Positions 11,636-23,300 of a stretch of 64,000 bases of DNA are shown here, in pieces. Position 1 is the first letter of the stretch. Every line of letters starts with the position of its first letter. The notes below the pieces were generated by a model. That model was not told the DNA's origin, made no database searches, and saw only the letters and a list, made by a program, of their open reading frames with translations. Origin of the DNA: Metarhizium brunneum. Its lineage: Eukaryota > Ascomycota > Sordariomycetes > Hypocreales > Clavicipitaceae. Position numbers and translations under genes: made by a program. The DNA is taken from the NCBI RefSeq assembly GCF_013426205.1, contig NC_089424.1, positions 4,702,908-4,766,907 on the forward strand. The letters run 5' to 3'.

Positions 11636-11854
11636 TGTCGGATAAAGCCTCCGTAGACTGAAGTCGCAGAGCTTAGTGTAATAGCTGGTTGTTATAACGT
11701 CGGCTATTATGACTAAACTTAGCTAAAAGTTAAATTTAGATAAAAGAAGTTTTTGGTATTTAGAAGATAGCTGTAGACTCCGTCTTCAGCTTAATCCAAC
11801 AAGGATAATAATTTTATGAAGAAGCTTAGTTAACATGAGTCTCATAACGTGACA
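11636..11854 (+). repeat. Family A LTR, full length
   Basis: Starts TGTCGGATAA and ends CATAACGTGACA, 219 bp, colinear with 116-335 along its whole length. Differences from that copy are largely G-to-A and C-to-T. Flanks GATTC and ACAGC do not match, so no target duplication survives. It lies just after the casein kinase pseudogene. Confidence 0.8.
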
Positions 11855-12630
11855 ACAGCACTGACGATACTCTCGACGATGGTTATGTAAGGATCCGCCA
11901 AACACTCACCAGCTCAAATCTAATATGGCTCAGATTTTGCAGGTATCTGTATATGTTGAGGGCCTGAAAATAGAGTATAAGCTCAAAGCCAGGACTAAAG
12001 TCATAAAAGGCTTGCCAAATTGGTTCAGCATAATTCAAGACGAGGTCTCAAGCAAGTATATTAAGACCGTCGGCCCCGGTCCAGGACGAAGCTAAGACTA
12101 GAGAGGCATGGTAGTTACAAGTACTTACCCAACTACGCAGTTGCCCTAGCCTTGTGTTTCCTAATCAATTCTAATAGTTTCTGCATCGTCAGGTATCAGA
12201 AGCGAAGTGCGAGACATTGTGCAAAGACACGTAGAGGAAAGAGTAGAGATGATAGAATTAGATCACCAAGCAGATGAATAACACTGACTACGGAATAGGG
12301 CTGCTCTTTGCCATTTAGTGGGAGATATGGCATACACCTCCTCTACCTTGGGATACTTATTTACAAAATCTAGCTTTTTAAGAGTTATCAAGCTTGAAAA
12401 GCAGGCACGAAGCTAGAAATATCGATAGATTTATAGGGAGTAACTGTAAGGGAACGGCTCCACTTTAGGACTTACTTAGCTCGAGTCAGAGCTTCTTTGA
12501 CTCTCCTTGGGAACAATCACTTTATCCAAGTCGCACTTGACCTTGCTCGTGCCCTTGTACCGTCACAGCAACCGGAGCCTTCCCCAGCGCAAATTTACAC
12601 CCGTTTGGCTGGGTATGGAGGTAATCTATA
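11855..12630. other. Stretch between LTR and Helitron remnant
   Basis: No gene recognised. It may contain the 5' end of the Helitron, but no unambiguous TC terminus could be fixed. Moderately AT-rich in places. Confidence 0.35.
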
Positions 12631-12760
12631 CAGGAGACCAAACCGCAAGCGGCTTGCCCAGAAGAGCCTTGAGGAACGAAAGCTTAACATGATGTAGTGG
12701 TTTGTGAGAAGTTTAAAGGAAGTTTTTATACGGGCTAGATGTCTCAACGTGAGAGCAGAC
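12631..12760 (+). repeat. 130-bp Helitron leader segment duplicated at 50404-50533
   Basis: This block matches the reverse complement of 50404-50533 without gaps over 130 bp and with few substitutions. It covers the region just upstream of, and including, the first ATG of the Helitron Rep frame (12739). On this strand it encodes RRPNRKRLAQKSLEERKLN before a stop, perhaps part of the original N-terminal coding region. Both copies stop matching at the same two points. Confidence 0.8.
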
Positions 12761-14395
12761 TCAGAAGTTGGAGTCTAGCAGACAGGCACAGACAGAGCGT
12801 GAGATATCCGAAGCATGTTAAGGGCAACATCACAGTCTTCCCCAACAACGTGCAAGAGCTAGTTAGAGATGTCCTGCCTCACCCGCTATTGAAGGTGCTG
12901 GATGAGGTGCACGTGTCCTGGCAGGGTGTTGAGAAACCAGCACCGAGCGATCTTTCAGCGCTTTTGTCGGTGCGGCGCCGCGTCGTGGAGAGGGCGCTGG
13001 TATGGCTAAAGAGGTACAATCCTCTATATGCCGATATCCATATCGACACGGCGGAAATGGATAGCTGGGGTACGGCCATACATGGCGTACCCTCTCAGAT
13101 CTACGATCGTTTGGAACGGGACGAGCCGTCGGCGTCGGAGAAGGCGCGAACAGGGCCAGTTGTTCCACGGACAGAGCGTGGTCTGGAAGAGGACGGACCC
13201 GTTGATATCCACGAAGTTCTAGTTATGCTAGGCCAAGGAGACGATATTGTTGCAGATCCAGCCGAGGCGAGTGAGCAGGCTAATGCAGTTGGCGAAGATG
13301 GAAATGAGGAGCAGGCGGAGCTTGAGAGTGGTGCCGATGTGATCCACGAGACCATCTCGTTCGGGATGTTCGCTCTTGATGACCAGCCGGATATCGGGGA
13401 TGCGGAGAAGTTGCAGCACGTTTACGACGCTCTGAGCCAGGAGGCTGTTCGCGACGACAAGGCGGGAAGTGATTGGGCGGGGTCGGCCGAGGTGCGGCGT
13501 GGATACACGTCCGAACCTTATATTGTTGTGTCCCGTGGCGAGGAATTTGCCGATTCCTTTGATACGCGGTTCTTTGCAAAGGCATTCCCGACGCTATTCC
13601 TGGTTGGAAATGGAGGCCCACGGCAAGCGGAGGAGAGCGTCGCGGACACGGCAGGGGATAGGGAAATGGTCCTTGACGCGGACGCCACAGCTTGGCGTCT
13701 AGTGTCGTCCCGGAACATGAGCCTAGAGACATGGGCAGGCTTGGTTCTCCAGCGTCACGGCGGTCGCTTTGCGACACACCACGTCTTCAGCTTTCTTGTC
13801 TTTAACATGGGCGTTAAGTTAAGGAACCGCCGGGTAAGCATGCTAAGCGTGAGAAGGAAGAATTTCCGCGAAGTGGAGCATATTGTTTGACCGCTGACCG
13901 CAGAGAGGCTGGGGGAGGCCAGGGCTGAGCTGGAAAAATCCGGGAAGACCGTCGACGAGGCAGTTAACAAGCTCTTAAGGAGCCTGTCTTTGTATGGGTT
14001 TCGCCAGCCGATGTTAAGGGAGAATTGTTTAAGTATGCGGCGGAAGATTAAGGCTCTTGTAATTCGGCACGGCATTCCGGCCATTTGGTTCACGCTAAAC
14101 CTAAATAATATCACGAACCTAGTTAAGCTTAGACTCGCGGCACACCGCTTCCGGGACCCAGACGAGGCCGAGGCCTTCTTAACGAGTCTCGACCTGGCAT
14201 ATAAGCGGGCTCGGCTGGCGATTTCAGACCCTCTCAGCTCGGCAATTTTCTTCCACAGGGAGATTAAGATGTTCTTTAAGTACTATATGAGGACAGGAGA
14301 GGACTTGGTGTTTGGGCGTATTAGTTAATACTTTAGAGCTGTAGAGAGTAACGAGCGCGGCGCGCTCCACCTCCACAGTATTCTCTGGCTTTAAG
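12739..14395 (+). pseudogene. Helitron Rep (HUH nuclease) region, decayed
   Basis: An open frame of 383 codons from 12739 is followed, in the same frame, by stop-interrupted sequence. It resembles the Helitron helicase-like N-terminal region: FATHHVFSFLVFNM, then IPAIWFTLN, FFHREIKMFFKYY and NERGALHLHSILWL. The HLH (14368-14376) is the HUH metal-binding motif; the next residue, normally Gly, is Ser. Stops at 13888 (TGA), 14326 (TAA), 14392 (TAA) and further on interrupt the frame. Helitrons encode a Rep/helicase fusion for rolling-circle transposition in the nucleus. Stops and codon changes of the C-to-T/G-to-A kind suggest inactivation by RIP. Confidence 0.85.
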
Positions 14396-14554
14396 GGAAC
14401 ATGCATCTGAGCTCCATCCTCAAAGATGTGTAGGGGGAGGACCAGGCAACATATCGTGATCGGGTGATCCAGTACGTAGACAGTGTCTTCACGGAGGTAA
14501 GTTTCTGCCGCGTAATGCCCTAATCCAATACAGTCGTTTAACACGGGGCAAACG

Positions 14555-15397
14555 ATGCAGGACCTCGACCAAGCGGCATCCGCGGCAGTTCAGGCGGAGA
14601 GGTCTGTGACGTCAGATATATCATCGGTGTTGCAGAACAGCCACCAATTTGCCGCAGCATTCGACGAGGAGGCAAATTTCTGCGCCGGCGCCACCCAGAT
14701 ACACACCCACAGCCCGACTTGTGTGAAGTATTCCATTAAGAAACAAGGGAGGAAGAGTAACCTCTGTCGGTTTAAAGCGCCTTGGAGACTTATTAAGAAG
14801 ACTGCGTTTACGGAAGACAGAGTATTGCGGATTTAACGCAGGCACGAATGGGTAAATCGTTAGAACAAGGCGATGGCTGTAGGGCTGCGGCACAACCATG
14901 ACATATCATTCATCGCGACCCAGTGTAAGACCTTGGCCATAGTCTACTACGTGACGAACTATGCAACCAAAGTGGAGGATCCCGTATGGAAGCGTGTGGC
15001 AGCTGCGGCGGACGTATTCCGCGTTCTGAAGGACTTGACAAAGGGGTCCCAGGTGGTTGTCGCGCAGGTTGCTAGCGAGGATGACAGTCGTCAGAACAAG
15101 ACGGGGCAGTTCTTGATGAGGGTTGCGAACCGGATATCCACGGAGCGGCCCTTGTCGCAGGTAGAAGTCGTCGCCTATTTGCTGGGCTACCCTACTGAGT
15201 TTGTAAATAATGACGCATGGACGTTTTTAAATGCATCTTCCCTCTACTGGCACATCTTCCGACGGTGGAGCCACCTGCGAAGCGCGAGTGGTATGGAGCA
15301 TGTGGACGAGCCTATGGACAAGACGGTCCTTCTGGAGGAAGCTGGGGAGAGGGTCTCCTTTGTGCAGGCATACCCGCACCGTGGCAGACTTCTGTAA
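14555..15397 (+). pseudogene. Helitron Rep C-terminal part with Y2 motif, decayed
   Basis: In a different frame from the upstream segment, this stretch contains GATQIHTHSPTCVKYSIKK, CRFKAPWRLIKKTAFTED, MAVGLRHNHDIS and VYYVTNYATK. The last (about 14942-14970) holds the tyrosines of the Rep Y2 site that would attack DNA. LLGYPTEFVN and LYWHIFRRWSHLR follow, usual in fungal Helitron proteins before the helicase. A TAA after RVLRI near 14834, further stops before 14872 and a frame change break the gene. Confidence 0.82.
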
Positions 15398-15399
15398 GG

Positions 15400-17003
15400 C
15401 CTGTCGCTGTACGACTATATGTCCTTGGTCAAACTGAAGCGGAAGGGCAAGAGGCCAGCTACTTGGGGCGAGCTGGAGTTAGACAGTGTCTGGCCGCTCT
15501 CGCAGATGTGGGTGCAGGCATTGCGGAGGCCGGGTAGGCATGCCGTCGTCTGTCTGGACGGCTACCTCTGCATGGATTTTGGGGAGGAAGAGGAGCTCTA
15601 TCACAGGAGGTATGTACGCCCCAGTGGCCATCAGATCTGGATTGCCGTCCAAGAGCGGCAGGGTCCCGAACAAAGATTGACATTGGCAGCGCAGGGCGGC
15701 CGTACAACATCTGGCCATCTTTGTCCCGTGGGAGTCGTTCTTGTCCGAGACGTCAGGCGATATCAATACCATTTGGGAGAGACAAAAACAGGGTCTGGCT
15801 CGCAGGGTGTCATTCCTTGTAGACAACGTTCAACTACTCCGCCGGTCCGCCGAAGACGTGAAGCGAGATGCCAGACAGTGGGCCGCCATGTCCGGAGAGA
15901 CAGATCCTATGGCTGACGTGACCGAGTCGGGCATGGCTGATGGCGATGATGAGCTGGGAATAGGGTACCGGTCAGACAATATCGGCAATGCAGCTCGCCT
16001 CATTGACGTTTTCAGAAATGCGGTGGGAAGTGGTCAGATCACGACCGGATCAAAGGAAATCTCGACAATGGTGCAGGAACTGTGCCGATTTCAGCTAGCG
16101 TCCCTGTGCTCAACGGATGATCTGGGTGCCACGATGGTTATAGAGCGACGACCAAGAACACTCGGCCTCCGAGGACACCCATCTTCGGGGGCAGAGATCC
16201 CGAGACAGGAACAGGTCAGGTCTATTAAATCGCAGCAAATAAGCGCGTCCAAGGAGAGGGAGAGAATGATCCAGGGGGTGCAGAGCCTGGGCAGTAACAA
16301 CACGACGGGTCACAGTAGAGCTGCGTACAGTGTCCTTCACGGCTTCGGCGAGGACGACATCTCCATAACGGCCGCAGACTCGGAGACTGTCGCCGGGGCC
16401 ACAGGCCCGTCAACGAGCATCCGGTTTGGGCCGGCCACCTCGTTTCTGGAGGCAGGGAGGCAGTTCGCCGTGTCCTTCACGCTCAACCAAAGACAGAGCA
16501 TTGCCCTCCGACTGATATGCCGTCAATTGGACCGAGTGCGTCGCGATGAGCGAGGTACCTCCCAGCCCTGCCAATTTGTCGGAGGCGAAGGCGGCACTGG
16601 AAAGTCGCAGGTCATCGAAGCTATCGCCGCGCTGTTTGCAAGCAAAGGAATATCACATCGTCTGCTGGTAACGGCGACATCAGGCACCGCGGCGGCACAG
16701 GTCAATGGTATTACTATCCACTCCGCGTGCAATTTGTCCAAAGGCATCTCGCGAACAAGTCTATATACGCACGTCGACGGGATTCGTTCTTCCAGCTCGG
16801 GTGACCTATATATCGATGGCCAGGCCAGGATGGACTGGCACGAGAAATGGCTGCTGATCGTTGACAAGGTCAGCATGCTTGGTGCGCGGACGTTACACGC
16901 CGCGAACAAGCAGCTGTGTAAGCTTCGGGGGTGCATGGAAGACTTTAGCGGGATTCCTATTATTGTCTTCTGCGGCGACTTCCACCAGTTCCGCCCCATT
17001 TAA
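15400..17003 (+). pseudogene. Helitron Pif1-type helicase, N-terminal motor part, decayed
   Basis: The longest frame runs 15741-17003 (420 codons); it is preceded in other frames by linker sequence from about 15419. FVGGEGGTGKSQVIEAI (about 16575-16625) is Walker A. WLLIVDKVSMLGARTL carries Walker B, but the expected DE is DK (AAG at 16866-16868), a single G-to-A change that would abolish ATP hydrolysis. FCGDFHQFRPI is the Pif1 motif III region. The frame ends at a TAA at 17001-17003, after which about 120 bp are unusually AT-rich. Confidence 0.85.
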
Positions 17004-18104
17004 GAGAGGTTAATTCTCCTATTAAGCGCTGCTATTCTATAAGATAAAGAGAGAACATTTAGGATAGAACAAAAATACTAGCATAATAAGGTATATGCTT
17101 TATAGAAGAAGTTTACCACTATAATTATGTTAAATAAACAAGTCTGTGCTGCTGGGGATCCACGGCTGCGCGGGCTACTAACGCGGATCCGGGAAGGCAT
17201 ACAAGACCAGACCGATGTGGATCTCTTAAACAGGATATGTTATCAGGAAGGCAGACGGACCTTGTGGGAGTCGGGCATTATAGTAATAACGCTGCTGAAT
17301 AAGAACCGATAGAATTTGAACGTTGAGGCCGTGTTGTCTTTTTAGAAGCAACGGCAGGCACCGATACGAATCTTCATTTCCGAGCACAAGTGGAAAGATG
17401 GGCAACCTACAGAGGAGGAGGCTCTCATGATGATGGGCTACGGTGACGACAGTGCGATACCGGTTCCTGCGATCTTCATGTTCGTCCCTGGCATGGCTGT
17501 CGTCGTGAACCAGAACACCCACCAAGGCCTGAAAGTGGTCAACGGATCGAGATATGTGGCATTAGATGTCATTCTGGACAGGAAGTACCCAGGCTATCGC
17601 ATTTCCCGTGATACCACCCTCCACTTTGGCCCCCCCGGCCGGGGTCCTGCTAGCCTCCGAGTCAACGAGAGACTTGCACTTCGTAGGCATGCCACCCGGA
17701 ACCGTCCTTCTTGCACCCATCAGCACAAAGATAGAGTGTCAGAGCAAACGGCCATGGCAACAATGCGACGTTACTCGTCGGGGATTACCCTGCGCAGCCG
17801 CGTTCGCATGCACCGATTATAAGGTGCAAAGTAGGATGTTAGACCAGGTGGTACTGGAATTGCGGGGGACTCGGACGACGAATATTGACTGAAAGGCTGT
17901 TCCGGCACAGTGCGACCTGTACAGCTTGTACGTGCAGCTGTCACGGAGCCGGTCGCTAAAGGGCATAATGCTTTTGTCCAAGGCACGAGAGAAGGATTTC
18001 ATAGGCAATAAAGTGCCGGACAACATGGTCGCTGCGGAGCAAGAGCTGGAAGTGCTGAGTGAGACGACAATTAAGGAGGCAGAATGCTGGGGTTGGACAG
18101 AATA
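17004..18104 (+). pseudogene. Helitron helicase C-terminal part, decayed
   Basis: After an AT-rich gap, 17127-17312 and 17427-17892 continue the helicase, but in two frames. Recognisable pieces are LRGLLTRIREG, FMFVPGMAVVVNQN, GSRYVALDVILD, TDYKVQ, and then SLYVQLSRSRSLKGIMLLSKAR, the conserved last helicase motif. The end at 18104 (IKEAECWGWTE) fits the end of fungal Helitron helicases. Stops and at least one frameshift make the gene dead. The Helitron 3' end (hairpin plus CTRR) was not identified with confidence. Confidence 0.8.
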
Positions 18105-18780
18105 AACGGAGAATTAGCTAGATGCACCAATGAGGAAGCACCCTCGGAAGTGATTAGTCAGTTGCGCAGTCGCCAGCCCGATTGGTGGCTCGAAACATGC
18201 GATATTAACTAAATATCAGCTTAACTAGCCCAGTTTATATATGTATGTATATATATACAATAGGTATACCGTAGGAAGGTTGCGGCGAAAAATAGTTGCT
18301 GACCCTAGACACTGACGTTGGCACTGAGGCTGGCAATGGTATTTATGCTGTAGCCCCTGGGCCTGTGCTCGGTATTTGGTCTAAGCTAAAATATAGCGGG
18401 ACCAAGCGTATAAGAATGGACGACTCTAGCGACTCGGCCTCCCTAGTACCCGGAAATGCGAGTTTCTGGCGGCAAGGCAAGGGGAAGAAGAAGTGCGAGA
18501 GGACCCATAGCGACTCATCAAGATTTCGGAGCACTAAGGGCGGCGCTAATCTGATTGGTTGAGAGAGGAAAGATCACGTGAAAAGTCTTGACGAGGTAGA
18601 GCATAGAGACCTTTCGTTCCTCAAGGCATTTGCCCAGCGATCTGTTCGTTTGCTTGGCCAGCAGCCTTTCTTCCATTATTCTTCCATTATTAAAACAGAT
18701 GTACCGCATGGTTGGGTATGGATTATGATTCTAGGGGTAATACTAGTTCTAGATCTGAATTGGTAGTCTATTGCCCGTCT
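18105..18780. other. Stretch after the Helitron, no gene recognised
   Basis: Contains a short TA-rich microsatellite (about 18236-18258, TATATATGTATGTATATATA) and two frames of 60-90 codons without family resemblance. It ends where the AT-rich block begins. Confidence 0.35.
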
Positions 18781-19559
18781 TACGACCAAATAAAATCACT
18801 AAGTAATTTATTAGTAAGAGGAAATCTGCCAATTTAACCACAACCTGTCTAGAATGCTAAGACCACTATAATTCCAAGGTAATTAATACTATTAATATAT
18901 TATATATGCCTCCCTAACCTAATTAAGCGTGCCAGGCCTAAAAGTGCTGTTCTTATATTAAGAAAGCTGGCTATCTATTTTATCTTAGCTAAGAGATCTA
19001 CCCTAAAAAGAACCAATAAAAACGCTAGCCTATCGCCTCTTAACCAGAGATTTAAAACCTAATTTATATTATTAAAGAAGCTATAATAATAATATATAGC
19101 TAGGAGTTTATTTAGAGAGCCAGGCAGCTAGCCGTAAATAGTGCTAGGGATGCCAATCCTACTAACCTAAGTAAGCTTGCGGCTCTTACAAGCTCTAGCT
19201 CCCTTACCGCTTATACCGCTCTTAACTAATCCTATTGCCTTATATTCTGATCTATCTACTATCTAAAGCAGTATAACTAGTATAAATTACTTTTACCTGG
19301 CTATTAGGTTTTATAAGGGCAGGAAAAACTTATAAGATAATACCTCTAAGGCTAGTATTAAGGCTAAGTAAGCTATTATTTAATGTAATTATTATTTATA
19401 ATACTATATAAGGAATACTATATTACTAACTTTTATAATTTCTTAACTTAATATTTTTAAAGGTTTTAATAGTCTTAAAAAAAGTATTTTTATACTATAA
19501 TCCTGGTAGTTTATTTAAGCTAATTATAAAATATAGCTAGAAGTTAAGATTAATTATAG

Positions 19560-20330
19560 CTAAATAAGCTTTTAGATAGGGATAGAATAACTAAGAAAGC
19601 GGATAATAGGGGATAGTTCTCTGAATCTGATATTGACGTCGAGGACTATTTTAACTTACTGCTTTTACCTGCTTGACCACAGAAGTACCTCGAACACCTA
19701 GGGGTAGAGTCTGATTCCGATCTAGGGGACGAAGACGGGAACGATAATAGTAATGCCTTGGACGAAAGCCCTCTTCGCTATTGCTCGCGGCAGCCTTCCA
19801 CAAAGTCAGGGCCTCGTCGCCGTGCTCGCCGTGGTCCTGCTCCTAGTACAGGAGGGCGGCCAAAAAAATCTCAAAGGTAAACTCAATCGTCGGGGCCGCC
19901 ACGACGGTACTGGAGTTCAGTGATGATTCCACCTGAAAAATTAGCCATATTTCACGCATAAGATCCGGTGTGGAATGCGGACCTAGATGCTTGCGCCTTG
20001 ACTTATTATGATAAAGTAATCCTTTATAAGTTCTAGATAAACCTAGATAATAACCAAATATAATTTTATAGTTAATGTTAAGAGCGTTGGTTCTAGATGC
20101 AGATCGATTCTGATAGCATTTGTGCGCGTTGCTGTTAAAAGGATGATAAACGCGGCCCTGAAGAGCCGTACAGTACGGATTTTATTTCGCCCGGAGGGAA
20201 GTCCCTAGAGGGCCTAGACAGAAAGGCTATTTACGGTTCGATAAATTTGGTACGTAACACCTCAAGCCCCACACTGGTTCGTTCCGCCTTATCCGTTTTA
20301 TTCCTAGATAAGCTTGCTTAAAAGCTATTC
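19560..20330 (+). pseudogene. GC-richer island: decayed element gene, possibly Helitron-related
   Basis: Within the AT desert about 0.8 kb keeps near-normal composition. Plus-strand translation gives an acidic stretch, then a basic tract around SRRRARRGP with RPKKS, and further on SICARCC.KDDKRGPEEPY. A Cys-x-x-Cys followed by a PEEP(Y/F)-like run is reminiscent of the zinc-finger-like N-terminal region of some fungal Helitron proteins, but this is a weak resemblance. Stops interrupt all frames. The end (20243-20315) matches the dispersed repeat at 7189-7275. Confidence 0.35.
20243..20315 (+). repeat. Dispersed repeat shared with 7189-7275
   Basis: Same orientation and order of blocks as the copy near 7.2 kb (AAATTTGGTAC, ACCTCAAGCCCC, ACACTGGTTCGTTCCGCC), with an 11-bp gap relative to it and several RIP-like changes. 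Confidence 0.6.
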
Positions 20331-23300
20331 CCTAAGTATTTAATATCTTATCCTTAATAACTAAAGTATAATTTACTAATATTAAGGCTGTTTTATTATT
20401 AGTATTATTTTATATATTAGTTTTTTAATCTAGTAATTATTAGTTTTATATAAGCTTTTTTATTATTATTATAAATTTAATTATTATTTTTATAGCTTAT
20501 ATATCTAGTTTTTATTTATTATTATTAAATTATACTTTTTTACCTAAAAAATATACAAGGTTTCTTATTTTTTTTATAAGTAATTAAGTAAAATTTTTTA
20601 TTATATAATCTATTTTTTATATTAAAATAAAAAATATTTTATTATTTTTAATAATTAATTATACTTATATAAGCTTAAGTTTATTACTTTAATCTTATAA
20701 AAAAAGCTATTAAGCCTTATTATACTTATTTATAATTAAATTAAAATATTTAATTCTTTTTTACTTAATTAATTATATAGTTTTTATATATACTTTCTTA
20801 GTAATATTATATTTACCTATTTTAAGTATTTATTAACTTTTTTTAATAGTTTTTTTACTTATTATTAGGCTAGTTTAACTAATTATAACTTTATAAATTT
20901 AGCTTAATATAATTATATATTTAATATTTCCTTATATATTATAGCTTTTTTTATTATTATTTTAGTAAGTATTTTTAGTATAAATACTTTATCCTTTATT
21001 AACACTTATATAAGTAAAACTAAATAGCCCTTTCTTTAAAGATACTAGGTATATTTATATATTTAATATATAATATATTAACTTAATTATTATTATAATT
21101 ATTAAATAACTTATAATACTAATTAGTTACATATTATAACTATTAAATCCTAATAATAAAGCCTTATAAGTATATATTTAAGCGCTATTATAATAGCTGC
21201 TAATTTTACTATATATAAATTCTATTTATCTTATATTTTAATAATAATATAATAGCTAGCTAAAACCTTATTAAAACTATTAAATATTATATTATATATA
21301 ATACCTTTTATTCCTATTATATCACCTTTTTATAAAAAAGTAATAGTAATAATAATACTTTTTATATTATTTAATATCTTATTTATTTTAATATAATTAT
21401 AATACTTACTTATTATAAGTATATAACTACTCTAGGGTAGTATTATATACTTATAAATTATCTTTAAGTATTTTATATTAATTTTTACTATTAATATAAT
21501 AATTTTTTATATTAATAATATAAATTATTATTTTACCTTATATTTTAATCTTACTAGTAAGTATATTTATAAAAGTATATAAATATTAACCTAAAGCTTT
21601 ATTACCGCTTAAGTGTATTATTCCTAGACTATTTAAATATTAGCTTTTGCTTTAGCTACTACTATAACCACCTTACTAAAAGCCCTTATAATCGCTTATA
21701 TACCTATTATTTATATTTTATTTAGCTATATTAATTTTTATATATTATAAAAGTATATTTATATACTTAATATGTAGTTTATAATAAGTATAATAATTAA
21801 TATAAAAAATTATTTAGTTATTTAAAGTAAAAGGTTTTTTAATCTTCTTAAATATAAAACAATTATAAAGCTTTTAATAGCTACTTTAATTATATATTTC
21901 TTATATTATAAGTTTATATTTATAATTACCCTTAAAACCTTTATATTACTTTTTAGCTTAATTTTTTTTTCTTTTATTAAATATACTTTATTATTAAATT
22001 ATAAAGTAGTTTTTATAAAGTAAATTATTATTATTTTATTTACTTTAAATATTATATTATTATATACTTTTTACTTAAGTATATTATTAATAATTAATTA
22101 AATACTTACTTAGTTTTTTTTTATAATTAATTTTATTATTTAAGTTATATAATTATTTATAAAAGTAATTAAATTATTATTAATATTAATTTTTTTTTAT
22201 ATTAAGTTTATATTAAAAAATAAAAATATTATTAATAATAATAATAACTTTTATAATAAGCTAATTTATATTAATACCTAGTATTTAAACGCGTATTTAT
22301 TTATTATTATAAAAGCTATTTTATTTAAATAAAAAGTATTAACCTAATAAATTAATTTATTTAATATACTTTTTACTTTTATTCTTTTTAATAAATACTT
22401 TTTATATATATTATTATAAGTACCTTTTATATTAAAGCTTATTAAGCTTAATATTTTTTTAGCTTTTTATATTTTATATATATATTTTTATAAAAGTAAA
22501 AATACTTACTTAATTAATTATTTTTTTTTTACTTTAAAGTAATTTATAAGTAAAAGTTTATAAGCTTTAATAATATAAAATATTTTTTTTATAATAATTA
22601 CTTTTATTATTTTATTTAATATTAATAAAAAAAATATTAATTATTAGGCTTTAATTATTATATAATCTTTTTTATTTAGTTTTTTAAGTAAGATAATTTT
22701 AGTACTTTTTATTAATATAATATAATATCCTTTTAAAATAAATAATTAAAAAAAGTTTAAACTTAATATTTTATAATAAGTTATAAGTATTTTTATATTA
22801 TTATTAATAAGCTATTTTCTCTTAAAGCTTTTTAAAGCTTTATTATTATTATTTTTTCCTTAATTTCTTTTAATATAAAGTCTAGTATTAATAAAGCCTT
22901 ATAATATAATTATTAAACTTTTACTTTAATTTATATAAGTAATAGCAGGAAAAACATTCTAAGCAGCTTTTTTGCCTATTTAGTATTCTTTTTAGCTATT
23001 AACTTATTTTCCCTCTTTAATAGTAATACCTTATCTTGTATAGTATTCTTACCTAGTTAGAGGTACTTAGCTGCCTTTTAAATATTAGTATTTTTTATTA
23101 AAAATTCCTTTTAGTAAGCTTTTTTTTACTTTTAAATTTTATTATAATATTTTTTAAATATATTTTTAGCTTAAGCTTTTAAGTTAATATTAAGCTAACC
23201 TGCTTATTATTATATTTTTACTTAGTTTTATTAAAATATATAATTTTATTATAAGTATATTAAGTTTTTTATTTATTAGTATTTTATATAAAATAATAAT

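Noticed and set aside
13101..13777. Minus-strand frames opposite the Helitron Rep frame
   Set aside because: Low-complexity Ser/Arg/Pro translations that are shadows of the real plus-strand gene.
15459..15826. Overlapping frames within the Helitron linker
   Set aside because: Shadows; only the frame carrying Helitron motifs is supported.
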